Counted from the stretch's first letter, positions 39,373-49,379 are shown. The stretch is DNA of 64,000 nt from Thiomicrorhabdus chilensis DSM 12352 (GCF_000483485.1 NZ_KI519609.1:1145460-1209459), one strand, 5' to 3'. Notes: generated by a model from the letters alone, not told the origin. Numbers and translations: made by a program.

Positions 39373-41184
39373 TTAATAGACTCGGGCTTTGGGTGTAAAG
39401 GGCGCGTGCTGATTGGGTGAAAGATTGACGGATTTGTAAACCAGTCGATCTCCAGCCGAGAAATACAGACTGTGTTTCAGCCAGTGAGTATCATCGCGTT
39501 GTTGGAAGTCGATGCGGGAGTGCGCCCCCCGACTTTCGGTTCTTGCCAAGGCGCTATGCACCGTTGCTTTGGCGATCGCCATGAGGTTTTCCAGTTCGTA
39601 AGCAGCCAATCTTTCCAGGTTGAAAACCTTACCATGATCCCGAAGGTTCACCTGCTGCAGTGATGTTTCAAGTTGTTCGAGTTCCTGCAATGCGTGTTGC
39701 ATAGACTGTTGATTGCGGAAGACACCGCAGCCTCTTTCCATGCTGCGTTGCATCTTCTGCTTCAAACTATGTAAGTTTTCTTCTTGATATGACGTTTTGC
39801 TTTGCCAGCGCTGGATCCGCTTTCGCACTCCCGATAATTCAAGGTCGTCAAGTGATAGGTTGTTCAAGTTAGGTTGTCCTTGTTCTGTCTGTAGCTGCTG
39901 ACTGATTGTTTTGGCGGCCTGACGTCCAAATACCAGGATGTCCAGCAGGGAGTTGCCGCCCAGACGGTTCGCGCCATGTACCGATACACAGGCGCATTCA
40001 CCCACGGCAAATAAGCCTTTCACCGGAGTTTGTTTTCCTTGGGAATCTGGACACACGACTTGTCCGTTGAGGTTGGTGGGAATGCCGCCCATCATATAGT
40101 GGCAGGTAGGGAAAGTCGGAATCGGCTGTTCAACAGGGTCGACACCAAGAAAGGTCAGACTGATGTCGCGTATCCCGGGCAGACGTTGTTTAATGGTGTC
40201 GGTATCCAGGTGGGTCAAGTCTAATAAGACAAAATCACCTTCCGGTCCGCAACCGCGTCCTTGCTGAACTTCGGTGGCAATCGCCCTGGCGACCACGTCG
40301 CGTGAAGCCAAGTCCTTGACCTTGGGCGCATAGTTCTGCATAAACGGCTCGCCAAGCGCGTTGCGCAACACTCCACCTTCTCCGCGAGCCGCCTCGGAGA
40401 TCAGCATGCCTTTTCCGGCCACGCCTGTGGGATGAAATTGCCAGAACTCCATGTCTTGCAAAGGCAGGCCGGCCCGCAACACCATGCCCAGTCCGTCGCC
40501 GGTATTGATGCTGGCGTTGGTGTTGTTGCGGAAAATCTGCCCGGCGCCACCAGTCGCCAAGAGTATGTGCCTGCTCTGTAAAATCGAATACTCGCCGTTG
40601 TGGATGTTCATGACCATCAAGCCGGCGACTTCACCCTGTTGGTCAAAGATCAAGTCGAGCGCATAATATTCTTCATAAATGGTTGTGCCTAAGCGAATGT
40701 TTTGCTGGTAAAGGGAGTGCAGGATGGCATGGCCGGTACGATCCGCCGCCGCACAGGTTCGATAGGCCTGTTGTTCTCCGAAGTTTTGGCTCTGGCCTCC
40801 AAAGGCGCGTTGATAGATTTTGCCGTTTTCAAGGCGTGAAAAAGGCACGCCAAAATGATCCAGTTCGCGTACGATTTCGGAGGCCTGTTGGCACATGAAC
40901 TCAATTGCGTCTTGATCTCCAAGGTAATCGCTGCCTTTGATGGTGTCGTACATGTGCCAGGACCAGTCGTCACTCGTCACATTGCCAAGGGCGGCATTGA
41001 TACCGCCTTGTGCCGCTACCGTATGAGAGCGGGTTGGAAACACCTTGGAGATCATCGCCACCCGGTGTCCCTCTTGGGTTAAGGCGAGCGCGGCACGCAT
41101 GCCGGCTCCACCTGCACCGACCACTAGAACCTCATAGGACTCTGTTTTGAATTTTGGGGCGTCTATATTGGGGGTGGTAGACAT
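39373..41184 (-). CDS. sdhA: Succinate dehydrogenase flavoprotein subunit
   Basis: This 603-residue subunit oxidises succinate to fumarate with covalent FAD. It has the dinucleotide-binding VVGAGGAGMRAALAL, the FAD-linked histidine in TRSHTVAAQGGINAALGN near residue 53, HPTGVAGKG near 250, GGIPTNLNGQ near 365 and HGANRLGGNSLLD near 402. The sequence resembles SDH more than the soluble fumarate reductases. It lies between sdhD (18 bases upstream) and sdhB. Confidence 0.97.
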   Translation of the reverse strand: MSTTPNIDAPKFKTESYEVLVVGAGGAGMRAALALTQEGHRVAMISKVFPTRSHTVAAQGGINAALGNVTSDDWSWHMYDTIKGSDYLGDQDAIEFMCQQASEIVRELDHFGVPFSRLENGKIYQRAFGGQSQNFGEQQAYRTCAAADRTGHAILHSLYQQNIRLGTTIYEEYYALDLIFDQQGEVAGLMVMNIHNGEYSILQSRHILLATGGAGQIFRNNTNASINTGDGLGMVLRAGLPLQDMEFWQFHPTGVAGKGMLISEAARGEGGVLRNALGEPFMQNYAPKVKDLASRDVVARAIATEVQQGRGCGPEGDFVLLDLTHLDTDTIKQRLPGIRDISLTFLGVDPVEQPIPTFPTCHYMMGGIPTNLNGQVVCPDSQGKQTPVKGLFAVGECACVSVHGANRLGGNSLLDILVFGRQAAKTISQQLQTEQGQPNLNNLSLDDLELSGVRKRIQRWQSKTSYQEENLHSLKQKMQRSMERGCGVFRNQQSMQHALQELEQLETSLQQVNLRDHGKVFNLERLAAYELENLMAIAKATVHSALARTESRGAHSRIDFQQRDDTHWLKHSLYFSAGDRLVYKSVNLSPNQHAPFTPKARVY

Positions 41185-41202
41185 GACGACAATTCCTCGG
41201 TT

Positions 41203-41577
41203 TTAAAAGGACTCAAAAGGAGTCATGACCATGACGATCAGCACAACCAGGTCGAAAATGATAAAAATCAACAGCCAGTGTAAGGCTGCCAGCCATAAGG
41301 GCGTGTTTGTGAGGGGGGTATAGTCCAGCAAAATGTCGCGCAGGCCGACCCAGCTGTGAATCAACATCAATATTAGGGCGAGCAGATTTGGCAGTAAATA
41401 AAATGGCTGCATCAGAGTATCTAAGAGGTCCTGTAGCGATGTGTGAGAGGGTTGGAAAAGGGTCGCTGCAGCTAGAAATGGAATATAGATCAACAAGTAA
41501 TAGGCGCTGATACGCTGCCAGTTGTGTGCGTGTTTGCCGCTTAATTTATTTGGGTTGAGGAGCCTTGAAAATTTCAT
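41203..41577 (-). CDS. sdhD: Succinate dehydrogenase membrane anchor SdhD
   Basis: The 124-residue anchor has three membrane helices (about 24-42, 57-80 and 96-118). The histidine in LIHSWVGLRDILLDY is the expected haem b ligand and the tyrosine the quinone-site residue. Its ATG overlaps the sdhC stop as ATGA, so the shorter start is right. An earlier ATG runs through sdhC. Confidence 0.92.
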   Translation of the reverse strand: MKFSRLLNPNKLSGKHAHNWQRISAYYLLIYIPFLAAATLFQPSHTSLQDLLDTLMQPFYLLPNLLALILMLIHSWVGLRDILLDYTPLTNTPLWLAALHWLLIFIIFDLVVLIVMVMTPFESF

Positions 41578-41966
41578 AATGACCAGGCCTGCTTGATTAT
41601 GAATAAAGAAGCCAATCCCCAAATAAGCAGTAAAGCCACACTGACTTTGTGATGATTGATGGTCGAATAAAGTGGATGATCCGCAAAATGTTCGGCCAGT
41701 AAGTGACGTAATCCACTGAGCCAGTGGTAGCTCAAGCTGATCCAGAAAATGCTGTTAAGGCAATGAATGATGCAATGTTGTTGTAGGTCGGCCAGACTGA
41801 CCCTTTCATGAAAAACCAGTAGATTAAACAGGGCAAGGTAGCCGATTAGGCTGATAAACAGAATCAGACCGGTGAGTCGATGTGCCGCGGATAACCAAGC
41901 ATTCAGAGGGAAGCGGAACTTCCACAGACTTAGAAATACAGGTCGTTTGCCTGGGTGTTGGTACAT
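41574..41966 (-). CDS. sdhC: Succinate dehydrogenase cytochrome b556 subunit SdhC
   Basis: The 130-residue anchor has three membrane helices. RPVFLSLWKFRFPLNAWLSAAHRLTG carries the conserved Ser/Arg of the quinone site, and HWLSGLRHLLAE near residue 82 has the haem-ligand histidine. It is the first gene of sdhCDAB-sdhE. The gene ends with Gln-Ala-Trp encoded by CAGGCCTGG, a copy of the octamer (41584), just before the sdhD start. Confidence 0.95.
   Translation of the reverse strand: MYQHPGKRPVFLSLWKFRFPLNAWLSAAHRLTGLILFISLIGYLALFNLLVFHERVSLADLQQHCIIHCLNSIFWISLSYHWLSGLRHLLAEHFADHPLYSTINHHKVSVALLLIWGLASLFIIKQAWSL
41584..41591. repeat. CAGGCCTG at the end of sdhC
   Basis: It is read Gln-Ala-Trp, five codons before the sdhC stop, next to the sdhC-sdhD overlap. 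Confidence 0.6.
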
Positions 41967-42089
41967 GAAACCCCTTCCTTATTGAGATTAAGAGAATCAC
42001 CGTTTGAAATTCTATTCTACTGCAATTTTGGCAAACAATCAGGTAGTGGTTTCGATTAGGTGGAAACGGGTCAATAATGCAAAAAACAT

Positions 42090-42860
42090 TCAGGAATCGC
42101 TCAGGGCGTTTTGGAAGTGGCTGTGCTCGATAGCGGCTTGAAACCAGTCGATTTCAAGCTGCCATTTGTGGGGTGGAAAAGGCTGTTGAATCTGTTGTTG
42201 CAGCAAGGATTCGAAGACTTGTCGGGAAACCATGCTGGCTCCCATGCTTTTCAAATGGGCGGTTTCCACCTGGGTGTCGATGAGACTGAAACCCCAGACT
42301 TTGAGTTGCATTGACAGGGCGACCAGTGCGATCTTGGAGGCGTCATTGATTTTTGAGAACATGGATTCACCAAAAAACATTTTTCCAATGGCCACACCAT
42401 ATAAGCCTCCGACCAGTTCGTCTTGCCACCAAACTTCAACGGAGTGCGCATGACCTGCCTGGTGAAGTTGATTGTAAGCCGAAAGCATGTCGTCAGTGAT
42501 CCAGGTTCCGGCCTGATCTTTACGTTCAATTTGAGCACAGTGTTGCATCACCTCGATAAAACTTTGATCAAGTGTGACCTTTAACTGGTGGGATTCGCAC
42601 ATTTTACGTAGGCTTTTACGCAGACTGCGACGGATTTTCAGGTCATCGATCAATAAGACGCTACGTGGATTCGGACTCCACCACAGAATTGGTTCATCCG
42701 GGTTGAACCAGGGAAAAATCCCTTTCGAATAGGCCTGTAAAAGCCATTCTTGGGTGAGTGCGCCACCGATTGCGAGCAGGCCGTCCGGTTCATCTAAAGC
42801 CAGATTGGTGGGAGGGAAAGTAACGGGTTTGGGGTCGAGCCAGAAGGGCGTTTTGTTCAT
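42090..42860 (-). CDS. aat: Leucyl/phenylalanyl-tRNA-protein transferase
   Basis: This 256-residue enzyme adds Leu or Phe to proteins with N-terminal Arg or Lys, marking them for ClpS-ClpAP. The motifs GLLAIGGALTQEWLLQAYSKGIFPWF, WWSPNPRSVL, GGLYGVAIGKMFFGESMFS and the DTQVETAHLKSMGA block are conserved. It acts in the same N-end-rule pathway as clpS-clpA about 5 kb away. It is probably monocistronic, divergent from dnaE. Confidence 0.97.
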   Translation of the reverse strand: MNKTPFWLDPKPVTFPPTNLALDEPDGLLAIGGALTQEWLLQAYSKGIFPWFNPDEPILWWSPNPRSVLLIDDLKIRRSLRKSLRKMCESHQLKVTLDQSFIEVMQHCAQIERKDQAGTWITDDMLSAYNQLHQAGHAHSVEVWWQDELVGGLYGVAIGKMFFGESMFSKINDASKIALVALSMQLKVWGFSLIDTQVETAHLKSMGASMVSRQVFESLLQQQIQQPFPPHKWQLEIDWFQAAIEHSHFQNALSDS

Positions 42861-43000
42861 CTTGCAATTATATCGCTGCGTAGTCTTAAACGGTGGTCAA
42901 ACATTATTTTATAGAATCTTTTTCCCCACCTTATCCGGGGGAACCGTTAGAATAACACAATTCAATTAATTACAATTTGATTCAGTTCACACACTACCTT

Positions 43001-46000
43001 ATGACTTCATTTGTTCACTTGCACGTTCACTCCGAATATTCCGTTATCGACAGCACCCTGGGTGTCAAACCCATGGTGGGCTTTGCAAAAGCGGATGCCC
43101 AACCCGCCTTGGCGCTGACTGACCAATCCAATCTGTTTGCTTTGGTTAAGTTCTACAGTGCGGCCATCGGCGCGGGAATCAAACCGATCATTGGCTCGGA
43201 AGTCTTGTTGGAAGACGAGGATGGCGCGGTTTTTAAGTGCGTTTTGTTGTGTCAGGATGAACAGGGCTATTTAAATCTTTCCCATTTGATTTCATTGGGT
43301 TACTTAAAAAACCAGAAGTTGTTTCAAAACAATATGGTGTCGTTAATTAAACGAGAATGGCTGGCGGAATTCAATGCCGGTTTGATTGTGCTTTCAGGTG
43401 GGCGCGAAGGGGATGTAGGCAGCGCCATTCTGGCCGAGAAGCCCAACTTGGTGGCAAGCCGCATGAGTTGGTGGCAAACGTATTTTCCACAACGCTTTTA
43501 TCTGGAATTGATGCGTACCGGCCGTCCCGGTGAAGAGGCTTATATAGTGGGCGCTGTGGAAGCAGCGCAGAGATACGATGTCCCGGTGGTGGCCACTAAT
43601 GATGTGCGCTTTGCCAAAGCCGAGGACTTTGAGGCGCATGAAGTGCGTGTCTGTATTCATGACGGTTATGTGCTGGAGGATCCCAATCGCCCTAAACGCT
43701 ATTCTGATGAACAGTATTTCAGAACGGCTGAAGAGATGGTGGCCTTATTTGACGATTTGCCTGAGGCGATTGAGAACAGCCTTGAGATCGCTAAACGTTG
43801 CTCATTGGATTTAACTTTGGGAACCTATTTCCTACCCGATTTTCCGGTTCCGGAAGGCATGACCATGGATGAGTTTTTTGTGCAGGAAAGCCACAAGGGA
43901 CTGGAAGAACGTCTGCAGTTTCTGTTTGGCCATCTGGACAGCGCAGCCTATGAGCAGAAAAAAAGCGAATACTATGACCGCATTGAGTTTGAACTCAATA
44001 TCATTTTGCAGATGGGATTTCCTGGCTACTTTCTGATCGTTGCCGACTTTATCCAGTGGGGTAAAAATCAGCAGATTCCGGTTGGGCCGGGACGTGGTTC
44101 GGGGGCGGGCTCCTTGGTGGCTTATGCATTGAAAATCACCGATCTGGATCCGATTCAATACGATTTGCTGTTCGAACGATTCCTGAACCCGGAACGTGTT
44201 TCCATGCCCGATTTCGATGTCGATTTCTGTATGGATCGACGTGACGAAGTGATTGACTATGTGTCCCGCCATTATGGGCGCGATCATGTGTCGCAGATTG
44301 TGACTTTTGGAACCATGGCCGCCAAGGCGGTGGTGCGTGACGTGGGGCGTGTTCTGGGCTTGGGTTACGGGGTGGTCGACGGCATTGCCAAATTGATTCC
44401 GAATGAACTCGGCATCAAACTCAAGGATGCGATCGAAAAAGAGGAAGATCTACAAGCCAAACGGGACAACGATGAGGATGCCGCCCAGCTTTTGGAGTTG
44501 GCCTTAAAGCTTGAGGGAACCGTGCGTAACACGGGTAAACATGCCGGAGGGGTGGTGATCGGTCCAAAACCTTTGGATCACTTTTGCCCGGTTTTATGCG
44601 AGCCCGATGGCAGCAGCGTGGTCACGCAGTTGGACAAAAACGATGTGGAAACGGCAGGCCTGGTCAAATTCGACTTTTTAGGTCTGCGAACCTTGACCAT
44701 TATCGACTGGGCTTTGCAGTCCATCAATCATAATAAACAACCAGGGGAGACCGGTTTTGTCGATATCTCCCGTATTCCGCTGGATGATGTTCAAACCTTT
44801 GATTTGATTAAAACCGGTAAGACGACCGGGGTGTTTCAGCTTGAATCCAACGGCATGCAAAACCTGATTGTCCGTCTGCGTCCCGACTGCTTTGAAGATA
44901 TTATCGCCTTGGTCGCCTTATTCCGTCCCGGACCACTGGAATCGGGCATGGTCGACAACTTCATCGCCCGTAAGCACGGTAAGGAAAAGGTCTCCTATCC
45001 GGATGCGCAATACCAGCATGATTCCTTGCAGCCGATTCTGGAGCCCACGTATGGGGTCATTCTGTATCAGGAACAGGTCATGCAGATTGCTCAGGTATTG
45101 GCCGGTTATACACTGGGGGGCGCCGACATGCTGCGCCGAGCCATGGGTAAAAAGAAACCGGAAGAGATGGCCAAACAGCGCTCTATCTTTAAGGACGGGG
45201 CGATCAGCATTGGGGTCGACGGCGACTTGGCAATGAAAATCTTTGACTTGGTGGAGAAGTTTGCCGGTTACGGTTTCAACAAATCCCACTCGGCCGCTTA
45301 TGCTTTGGTTTCCTATCAGTCGGCCTGGTTGAAAACCCACTATCCGGCTGAGTTCATGGCCGCACAGATCTCATCCGATATGGATAACACCGACAAGGTG
45401 GTGCACATGGTCAACGAATGTTATGCAATGGGCTTGGAGGTGTTGTCGCCTAATATCAATACCGGGCAAGTGCACTTTAAACCTTATGGTGAACGGACGG
45501 TCAATTATGGTCTGGGCGCAATCAAGGGGGTCGGTGAAGCTGCACTGGAAGGCATGATTGAAGAGCGTCAGGCAAACGGAGACTTTAAGGATTTGTTTGA
45601 TTTCTGCTTGCGGGTTGGAAAAAAAGTCAACCGCCGAATGCTGGAAGCCTTGATCCGTTGCGGCGCCTTGGATTGTTTGCACGACAATCGCCATGCCATG
45701 CTTGAGAGTGTTCCGATGGCTTTGAAACAGGCCGAGCAGCAACAGAAGAATGTCGATTTAGGGCAGCACGATCTGTTCGGCGAGGTGCTTTCGGTTGAGG
45801 AAACCGGTGGAACCCAATTGCTGGATGTGGCGGAGATGCCTGAAAAGTTGAAATTACGCGGTGAGAAGGAAACTCTGGGATTATATGTCAGTGGTCATCC
45901 TATCGATATTTATCGCCAGGAGCTTGATCAGCTGGTAGGGAGTTCTTTAAGCAGTCTGCGACCCGAGAAATGGCAAAAAAAATGGGCCGCCGGATTGGTG

Positions 46001-46477
46001 GTGAGTTTGCGGGCTAAAATCACCAAACGGGGTGATCGTATGGGCTTTATGGCGATTGACGATAAAACCGCGCGCCTGGAGGTCGTTATGCGTCCTGCTG
46101 TCTATGAAACGATCAAGGATCACATCAAAGAAGACATGGTGGTGATGATTTATGGCGAGGTCAGCGAAGACACCTTCAATGGCGGCATCAAGCTCGATGC
46201 CGAGCAGGTGGTGAGTCTGGCGGAAGCCCGAGTCGAAAAGGCGCGTGCCTTGAAGTTGCATGTCGATCAAAATAGCGGACACCCTCAAAAAGTCAGCGAG
46301 TTGAAGGTGCTTTTAGGGGGCTACCAATCCGAAAAAGGGTTGCCGGTGGTGATTGATTATCACAATGAATTGGCACATGCGCAGATGAAAACCCCGGAAG
46401 GCATTCATTATTTCCCGGACGATGAGCTTATTGAAGTGCTTAAGGCTCAAGGGTGGCAGCCGGAAGTGGTGCTCTAA
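43001..46477 (+). CDS. dnaE: DNA polymerase III subunit alpha
   Basis: This 1158-residue replicative polymerase of the C family has a PHP domain beginning HLHVHSEYSVIDSTLGV, the catalytic PDFDVDFCMDRRDEVIDY near 400, the HhH and OB domains toward the C-terminus (GDRMGFMAIDDKTARLEVV) and the tau-binding end. Length equals the E. coli type. I chose the ATG at 43001 (MTSFVHLHVHS). The frame is open eight codons further up but the family starts here. It carries one CAGGCCTG at 44655. Confidence 0.97.
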   Translation: MTSFVHLHVHSEYSVIDSTLGVKPMVGFAKADAQPALALTDQSNLFALVKFYSAAIGAGIKPIIGSEVLLEDEDGAVFKCVLLCQDEQGYLNLSHLISLGYLKNQKLFQNNMVSLIKREWLAEFNAGLIVLSGGREGDVGSAILAEKPNLVASRMSWWQTYFPQRFYLELMRTGRPGEEAYIVGAVEAAQRYDVPVVATNDVRFAKAEDFEAHEVRVCIHDGYVLEDPNRPKRYSDEQYFRTAEEMVALFDDLPEAIENSLEIAKRCSLDLTLGTYFLPDFPVPEGMTMDEFFVQESHKGLEERLQFLFGHLDSAAYEQKKSEYYDRIEFELNIILQMGFPGYFLIVADFIQWGKNQQIPVGPGRGSGAGSLVAYALKITDLDPIQYDLLFERFLNPERVSMPDFDVDFCMDRRDEVIDYVSRHYGRDHVSQIVTFGTMAAKAVVRDVGRVLGLGYGVVDGIAKLIPNELGIKLKDAIEKEEDLQAKRDNDEDAAQLLELALKLEGTVRNTGKHAGGVVIGPKPLDHFCPVLCEPDGSSVVTQLDKNDVETAGLVKFDFLGLRTLTIIDWALQSINHNKQPGETGFVDISRIPLDDVQTFDLIKTGKTTGVFQLESNGMQNLIVRLRPDCFEDIIALVALFRPGPLESGMVDNFIARKHGKEKVSYPDAQYQHDSLQPILEPTYGVILYQEQVMQIAQVLAGYTLGGADMLRRAMGKKKPEEMAKQRSIFKDGAISIGVDGDLAMKIFDLVEKFAGYGFNKSHSAAYALVSYQSAWLKTHYPAEFMAAQISSDMDNTDKVVHMVNECYAMGLEVLSPNINTGQVHFKPYGERTVNYGLGAIKGVGEAALEGMIEERQANGDFKDLFDFCLRVGKKVNRRMLEALIRCGALDCLHDNRHAMLESVPMALKQAEQQQKNVDLGQHDLFGEVLSVEETGGTQLLDVAEMPEKLKLRGEKETLGLYVSGHPIDIYRQELDQLVGSSLSSLRPEKWQKKWAAGLVVSLRAKITKRGDRMGFMAIDDKTARLEVVMRPAVYETIKDHIKEDMVVMIYGEVSEDTFNGGIKLDAEQVVSLAEARVEKARALKLHVDQNSGHPQKVSELKVLLGGYQSEKGLPVVIDYHNELAHAQMKTPEGIHYFPDDELIEVLKAQGWQPEVVL
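44655..44662. repeat. CAGGCCTG inside dnaE
   Basis: It is read as Ala-Gly-Leu. The minus-strand tail is CCGTTTCC. Confidence 0.6.
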
Positions 46478-46657
46478 CGTATCTGTTTCGAGCTGAGTTT
46501 CGCTTAATTTTTTACTGTCTGAGGTGCGGCTATTACTTTTGCTATTCTCCCGATTGAATTTTTTAGTCATAAAGCGCTAAATGATTGCCATAATCAATGG
46601 CATAATGCTTTGAAATTATAAGAATTTGCTAATACCAAAAAGCCGAAGGAGGTTTTT

Positions 46658-49093
46658 TTGATTTCGGCACTGTCCTCCAAGTATCCAAGTAACCATACCT
46701 TGTTAAAAACCCCCGTTGTGGTTTCGCTTGCCACTCTATTGATGCTGGTGGTTTTTAGTGTGCCCTTAATTTTGTTTTTGAACCAATACCATGCCGATTT
46801 AGTGACCGAAGATTTCATTAAGCAGGAAAGCCGGGTTCTGAATGAGCAGATCAAACAGAAGATGGATATCGGCGATACCATCGCTTTATCCTTCGCCAGA
46901 AATTCCCGCATCCGCGACGCTTTACTGTTAGAAGAACGCCTTCCGATTATTCAAGAAGTGTCTGGTGTGAACCGCCTGTTTGCCGAGAACACTCGATTTC
47001 AGAATGTGCAGCTTCACGTGATGACGGCGGATGGGCGCTCGCTGGTAAAAACCTTTAATTTGGACAGTTACAGCCAGAACCTGACGATGCATGATTTGGT
47101 CAAGAAGGCTGTGATGACCGGTAAGGCGGCATCCGGTATCAATATCGGTGGTGCGGCCAGCCATTTTCGCGTCATTAATATCCAGCCTATATATGCTTTG
47201 GATGATCCGGGTGAGGTAATCGGTTTTATTGGTGTTTCCCAAGGACTGCGTTCGATCATCGAGTCCTTTGCTACCCATAAAGTGAATTACGCTTTGTTTT
47301 CTCCTTTGCTGAACTCCAGCGAAACGTCCTCCGATCTGGGCAGCAGAACCTTTACGATTGGCAAAGCCCCTTATTTCGCCAACAATTCTCTGTCCAGTAT
47401 TCAATTTCAGGAAGCCGATGTGCTTGATGAAGTTTTGCACCTGATTGATGGGAAGTTAATTTATACCCAGCCGATTGTGGATCAGGAAAAACAACTTCTG
47501 GCGGTACATGCGGTTTCGATTCCGTTAACCACTTTCGATGAAAAAGTCTGGGAACGTAATGTCGAAGCGCTCTACATCCTGTTGGCGATATTGCTCAGTA
47601 CCTTGACGGTATCAGGCTTGCTCCTGCTGGTCATCAAGCGTAGTGTGATCAAGCCACTGTCGGTTTTTGAGGCGACCATCAGGCAGATTATTTCCAGTAA
47701 GCAGTATAAAACACCGGTTGAAATTCATACCGAGGATGAAATCGGACGGCTCTCCCACCAGTTTAATCTATTGCTGCAACAAATCGCGGAACTGATCCAC
47801 TCGTTAAAATATCAGCAAGAGGCGATTGACAGCTCCTTAATTGTCTCCAAAACCGACTTGGATGGCACCATTACCTATGTGAACCAGCAATTTGAGAAAA
47901 TCAGTGGTTACTCTGCCAAAGAGCTGGTTGGTCAGCCGCATAGTATTGTTCGTCATCCGGATATGCCTAAAGAGGTATTTGCCGACCTTTGGGGAACCAT
48001 TAAAAGCAATCGTGTCTGGAAGGGGCAGATCAAAAACTTGAGAAAAGACGGCAAACCTTATTACGTCACCACCCATATTTTACCAATCGTGAATCAGCAG
48101 GGGGTTGTGATTGAGTACATGTCCATTCGCGAAGACATCACTGAAATCGTTGAACTCAAAGAGTCGCTTGAAGCGGCCAAGGAGATGGCGGAAAAAGCCA
48201 ATCAGGCCAAATCTCAATTCCTTTCCAGTATGAGTCACGAATTGAGAACGCCGTTGAATGCGATCATAGGCTTTTCGCAATTGCTTGAGTTTTCGGATTT
48301 AACTGACAAACAGTATTCGCAGTTGGGCAATATTTCACGCAGCGGGCGACACCTGCTTCATCTGATCAACGATATTTTGGAACTTTCAAAAGTGGAGTCG
48401 GGGAGTCTGGAGATCAGTTTGGAAGAGGTGTATTTGAGCGAGTTGGTGGAAGATGCACTCAATATGGTGGAGGCTTTGGCGCGCCAACGTGGCATTTTGA
48501 TTCACTGTCCAACTAAAGAGCAATTGGATTGTTGCATTCGAGTAGATTACACCCGCATCAAGCAAGTGTTACTCAACTTTTTGAGCAATGCCATTAAATA
48601 TAACCGGGATGGCGGGCAGGTGTGGGTCTTTGCCGAAACATACAACTCGGAAGAGTGCTTGTGGATGCGTCTGCATGTCAAGGATACCGGATTCGGAATC
48701 AGTCAATCGGACCAAGAGAATCTATTTGAACCCTTTAACCGCTTGGGGCATGAGAATTCCAATATCGAAGGCACCGGGATTGGCTTGAGCATCGCCAAGG
48801 ATCTGGTCGAAAAAATGGGCGGTCATCTTGGGGTTGAAAGTACTGAGGGTGAGGGCTCTGATTTCTGGTTCAGTTTTCCGGTTTGCAAACAGGGTTCGGG
48901 TCCGGAATCGACACCAAAGACCCTGGAAGTCGATCACTCTGTGGCGTTGAAGGAAACGCACGGACCGCAAGCTGTGAAGCGTGTTTTGTATATTGAGGAC
49001 AACCCTTCAAATCGGGGGTTAATGCAAGACATTGTCTCTACCGTAGAGGGGGTGGAGTTGAGTTTGGCACCCGATGCCGAGCAGGGGCTATAG
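46658..49093 (+). CDS. Hybrid sensor histidine kinase (receiver domain cut by an amber codon)
   Basis: The 811-residue frame has membrane helices near 20-42 and 307-329, a periplasmic sensor region between them, HAMP (about 330-380), PAS (about 385-500), HisKA with phosphoacceptor His527 (SHELRTPLNAIIGF), and HATPase to about 745. A receiver starts at 773 with Glu780-Asp781. A TAG at 49091 stops translation after codon 811, and the remaining receiver sequence continues in the same frame. The start is a TTG with AAGGAGG five bases upstream. The sensor and kinase should work alone. I do not know the signal. Confidence 0.92.
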   Translation: MISALSSKYPSNHTLLKTPVVVSLATLLMLVVFSVPLILFLNQYHADLVTEDFIKQESRVLNEQIKQKMDIGDTIALSFARNSRIRDALLLEERLPIIQEVSGVNRLFAENTRFQNVQLHVMTADGRSLVKTFNLDSYSQNLTMHDLVKKAVMTGKAASGINIGGAASHFRVINIQPIYALDDPGEVIGFIGVSQGLRSIIESFATHKVNYALFSPLLNSSETSSDLGSRTFTIGKAPYFANNSLSSIQFQEADVLDEVLHLIDGKLIYTQPIVDQEKQLLAVHAVSIPLTTFDEKVWERNVEALYILLAILLSTLTVSGLLLLVIKRSVIKPLSVFEATIRQIISSKQYKTPVEIHTEDEIGRLSHQFNLLLQQIAELIHSLKYQQEAIDSSLIVSKTDLDGTITYVNQQFEKISGYSAKELVGQPHSIVRHPDMPKEVFADLWGTIKSNRVWKGQIKNLRKDGKPYYVTTHILPIVNQQGVVIEYMSIREDITEIVELKESLEAAKEMAEKANQAKSQFLSSMSHELRTPLNAIIGFSQLLEFSDLTDKQYSQLGNISRSGRHLLHLINDILELSKVESGSLEISLEEVYLSELVEDALNMVEALARQRGILIHCPTKEQLDCCIRVDYTRIKQVLLNFLSNAIKYNRDGGQVWVFAETYNSEECLWMRLHVKDTGFGISQSDQENLFEPFNRLGHENSNIEGTGIGLSIAKDLVEKMGGHLGVESTEGEGSDFWFSFPVCKQGSGPESTPKTLEVDHSVALKETHGPQAVKRVLYIEDNPSNRGLMQDIVSTVEGVELSLAPDAEQGL

Positions 49094-49342
49094 ATGGCTG
49101 AAACGCTTTTGCCAGACGTGATGTTTATCGACATCAATTTACCGGGTATGAATGGTGACGAATTATTGCCGATCTTAAAGCGTTCGGTCGCGTTGCAGAA
49201 AAAGGGAACGGTTTTTTATGCGCTGACGGCCAATGCCATGATGCTGGATGTTGAGAGAGGGAAACGGGTAGGGTTTGATGATTATCTGACCAAGCCGATC
49301 AACATTAAAGAGATCATTGCCATTTTGGCCGGTTCTCGTTGA
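49094..49342 (+). pseudogene. Severed receiver-domain remainder of the hybrid kinase
   Basis: The 82-codon frame follows the TAG with no intervening base and in the same reading frame. It supplies the phosphoacceptor (MFIDINLPGMNG, codon 825 counted from the kinase start), the LTANAM switch region and the TKPI lysine. It begins ATG GCT GAA, so reinitiation is possible but no ribosome-binding site precedes it. I read it as the rest of one hybrid kinase gene of about 894 codons split by a nonsense codon or a sequencing error. Confidence 0.8.
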
Positions 49343-49348
49343 TGTGAG

Positions 49349-49379
49349 CCTAAAATGGACAGGCCTGGCCGTTTTTAGG
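49349..49379. terminator. Imperfect hairpin with CAGGCCTG between two convergent stops
   Basis: CCTAAAA (49349-49355) pairs with TTTTAGG (49373-49379), with CAGGCCTG at 49360-49367 inside. It overlaps the stop codon of thpR. Confidence 0.5.

Noticed and set aside
49091-49093. TAG read as pyrrolysine or other programmed recoding
   Set aside because: No downstream recoding element is visible and receiver domains have no need for it. A point mutation or sequence error is simpler.
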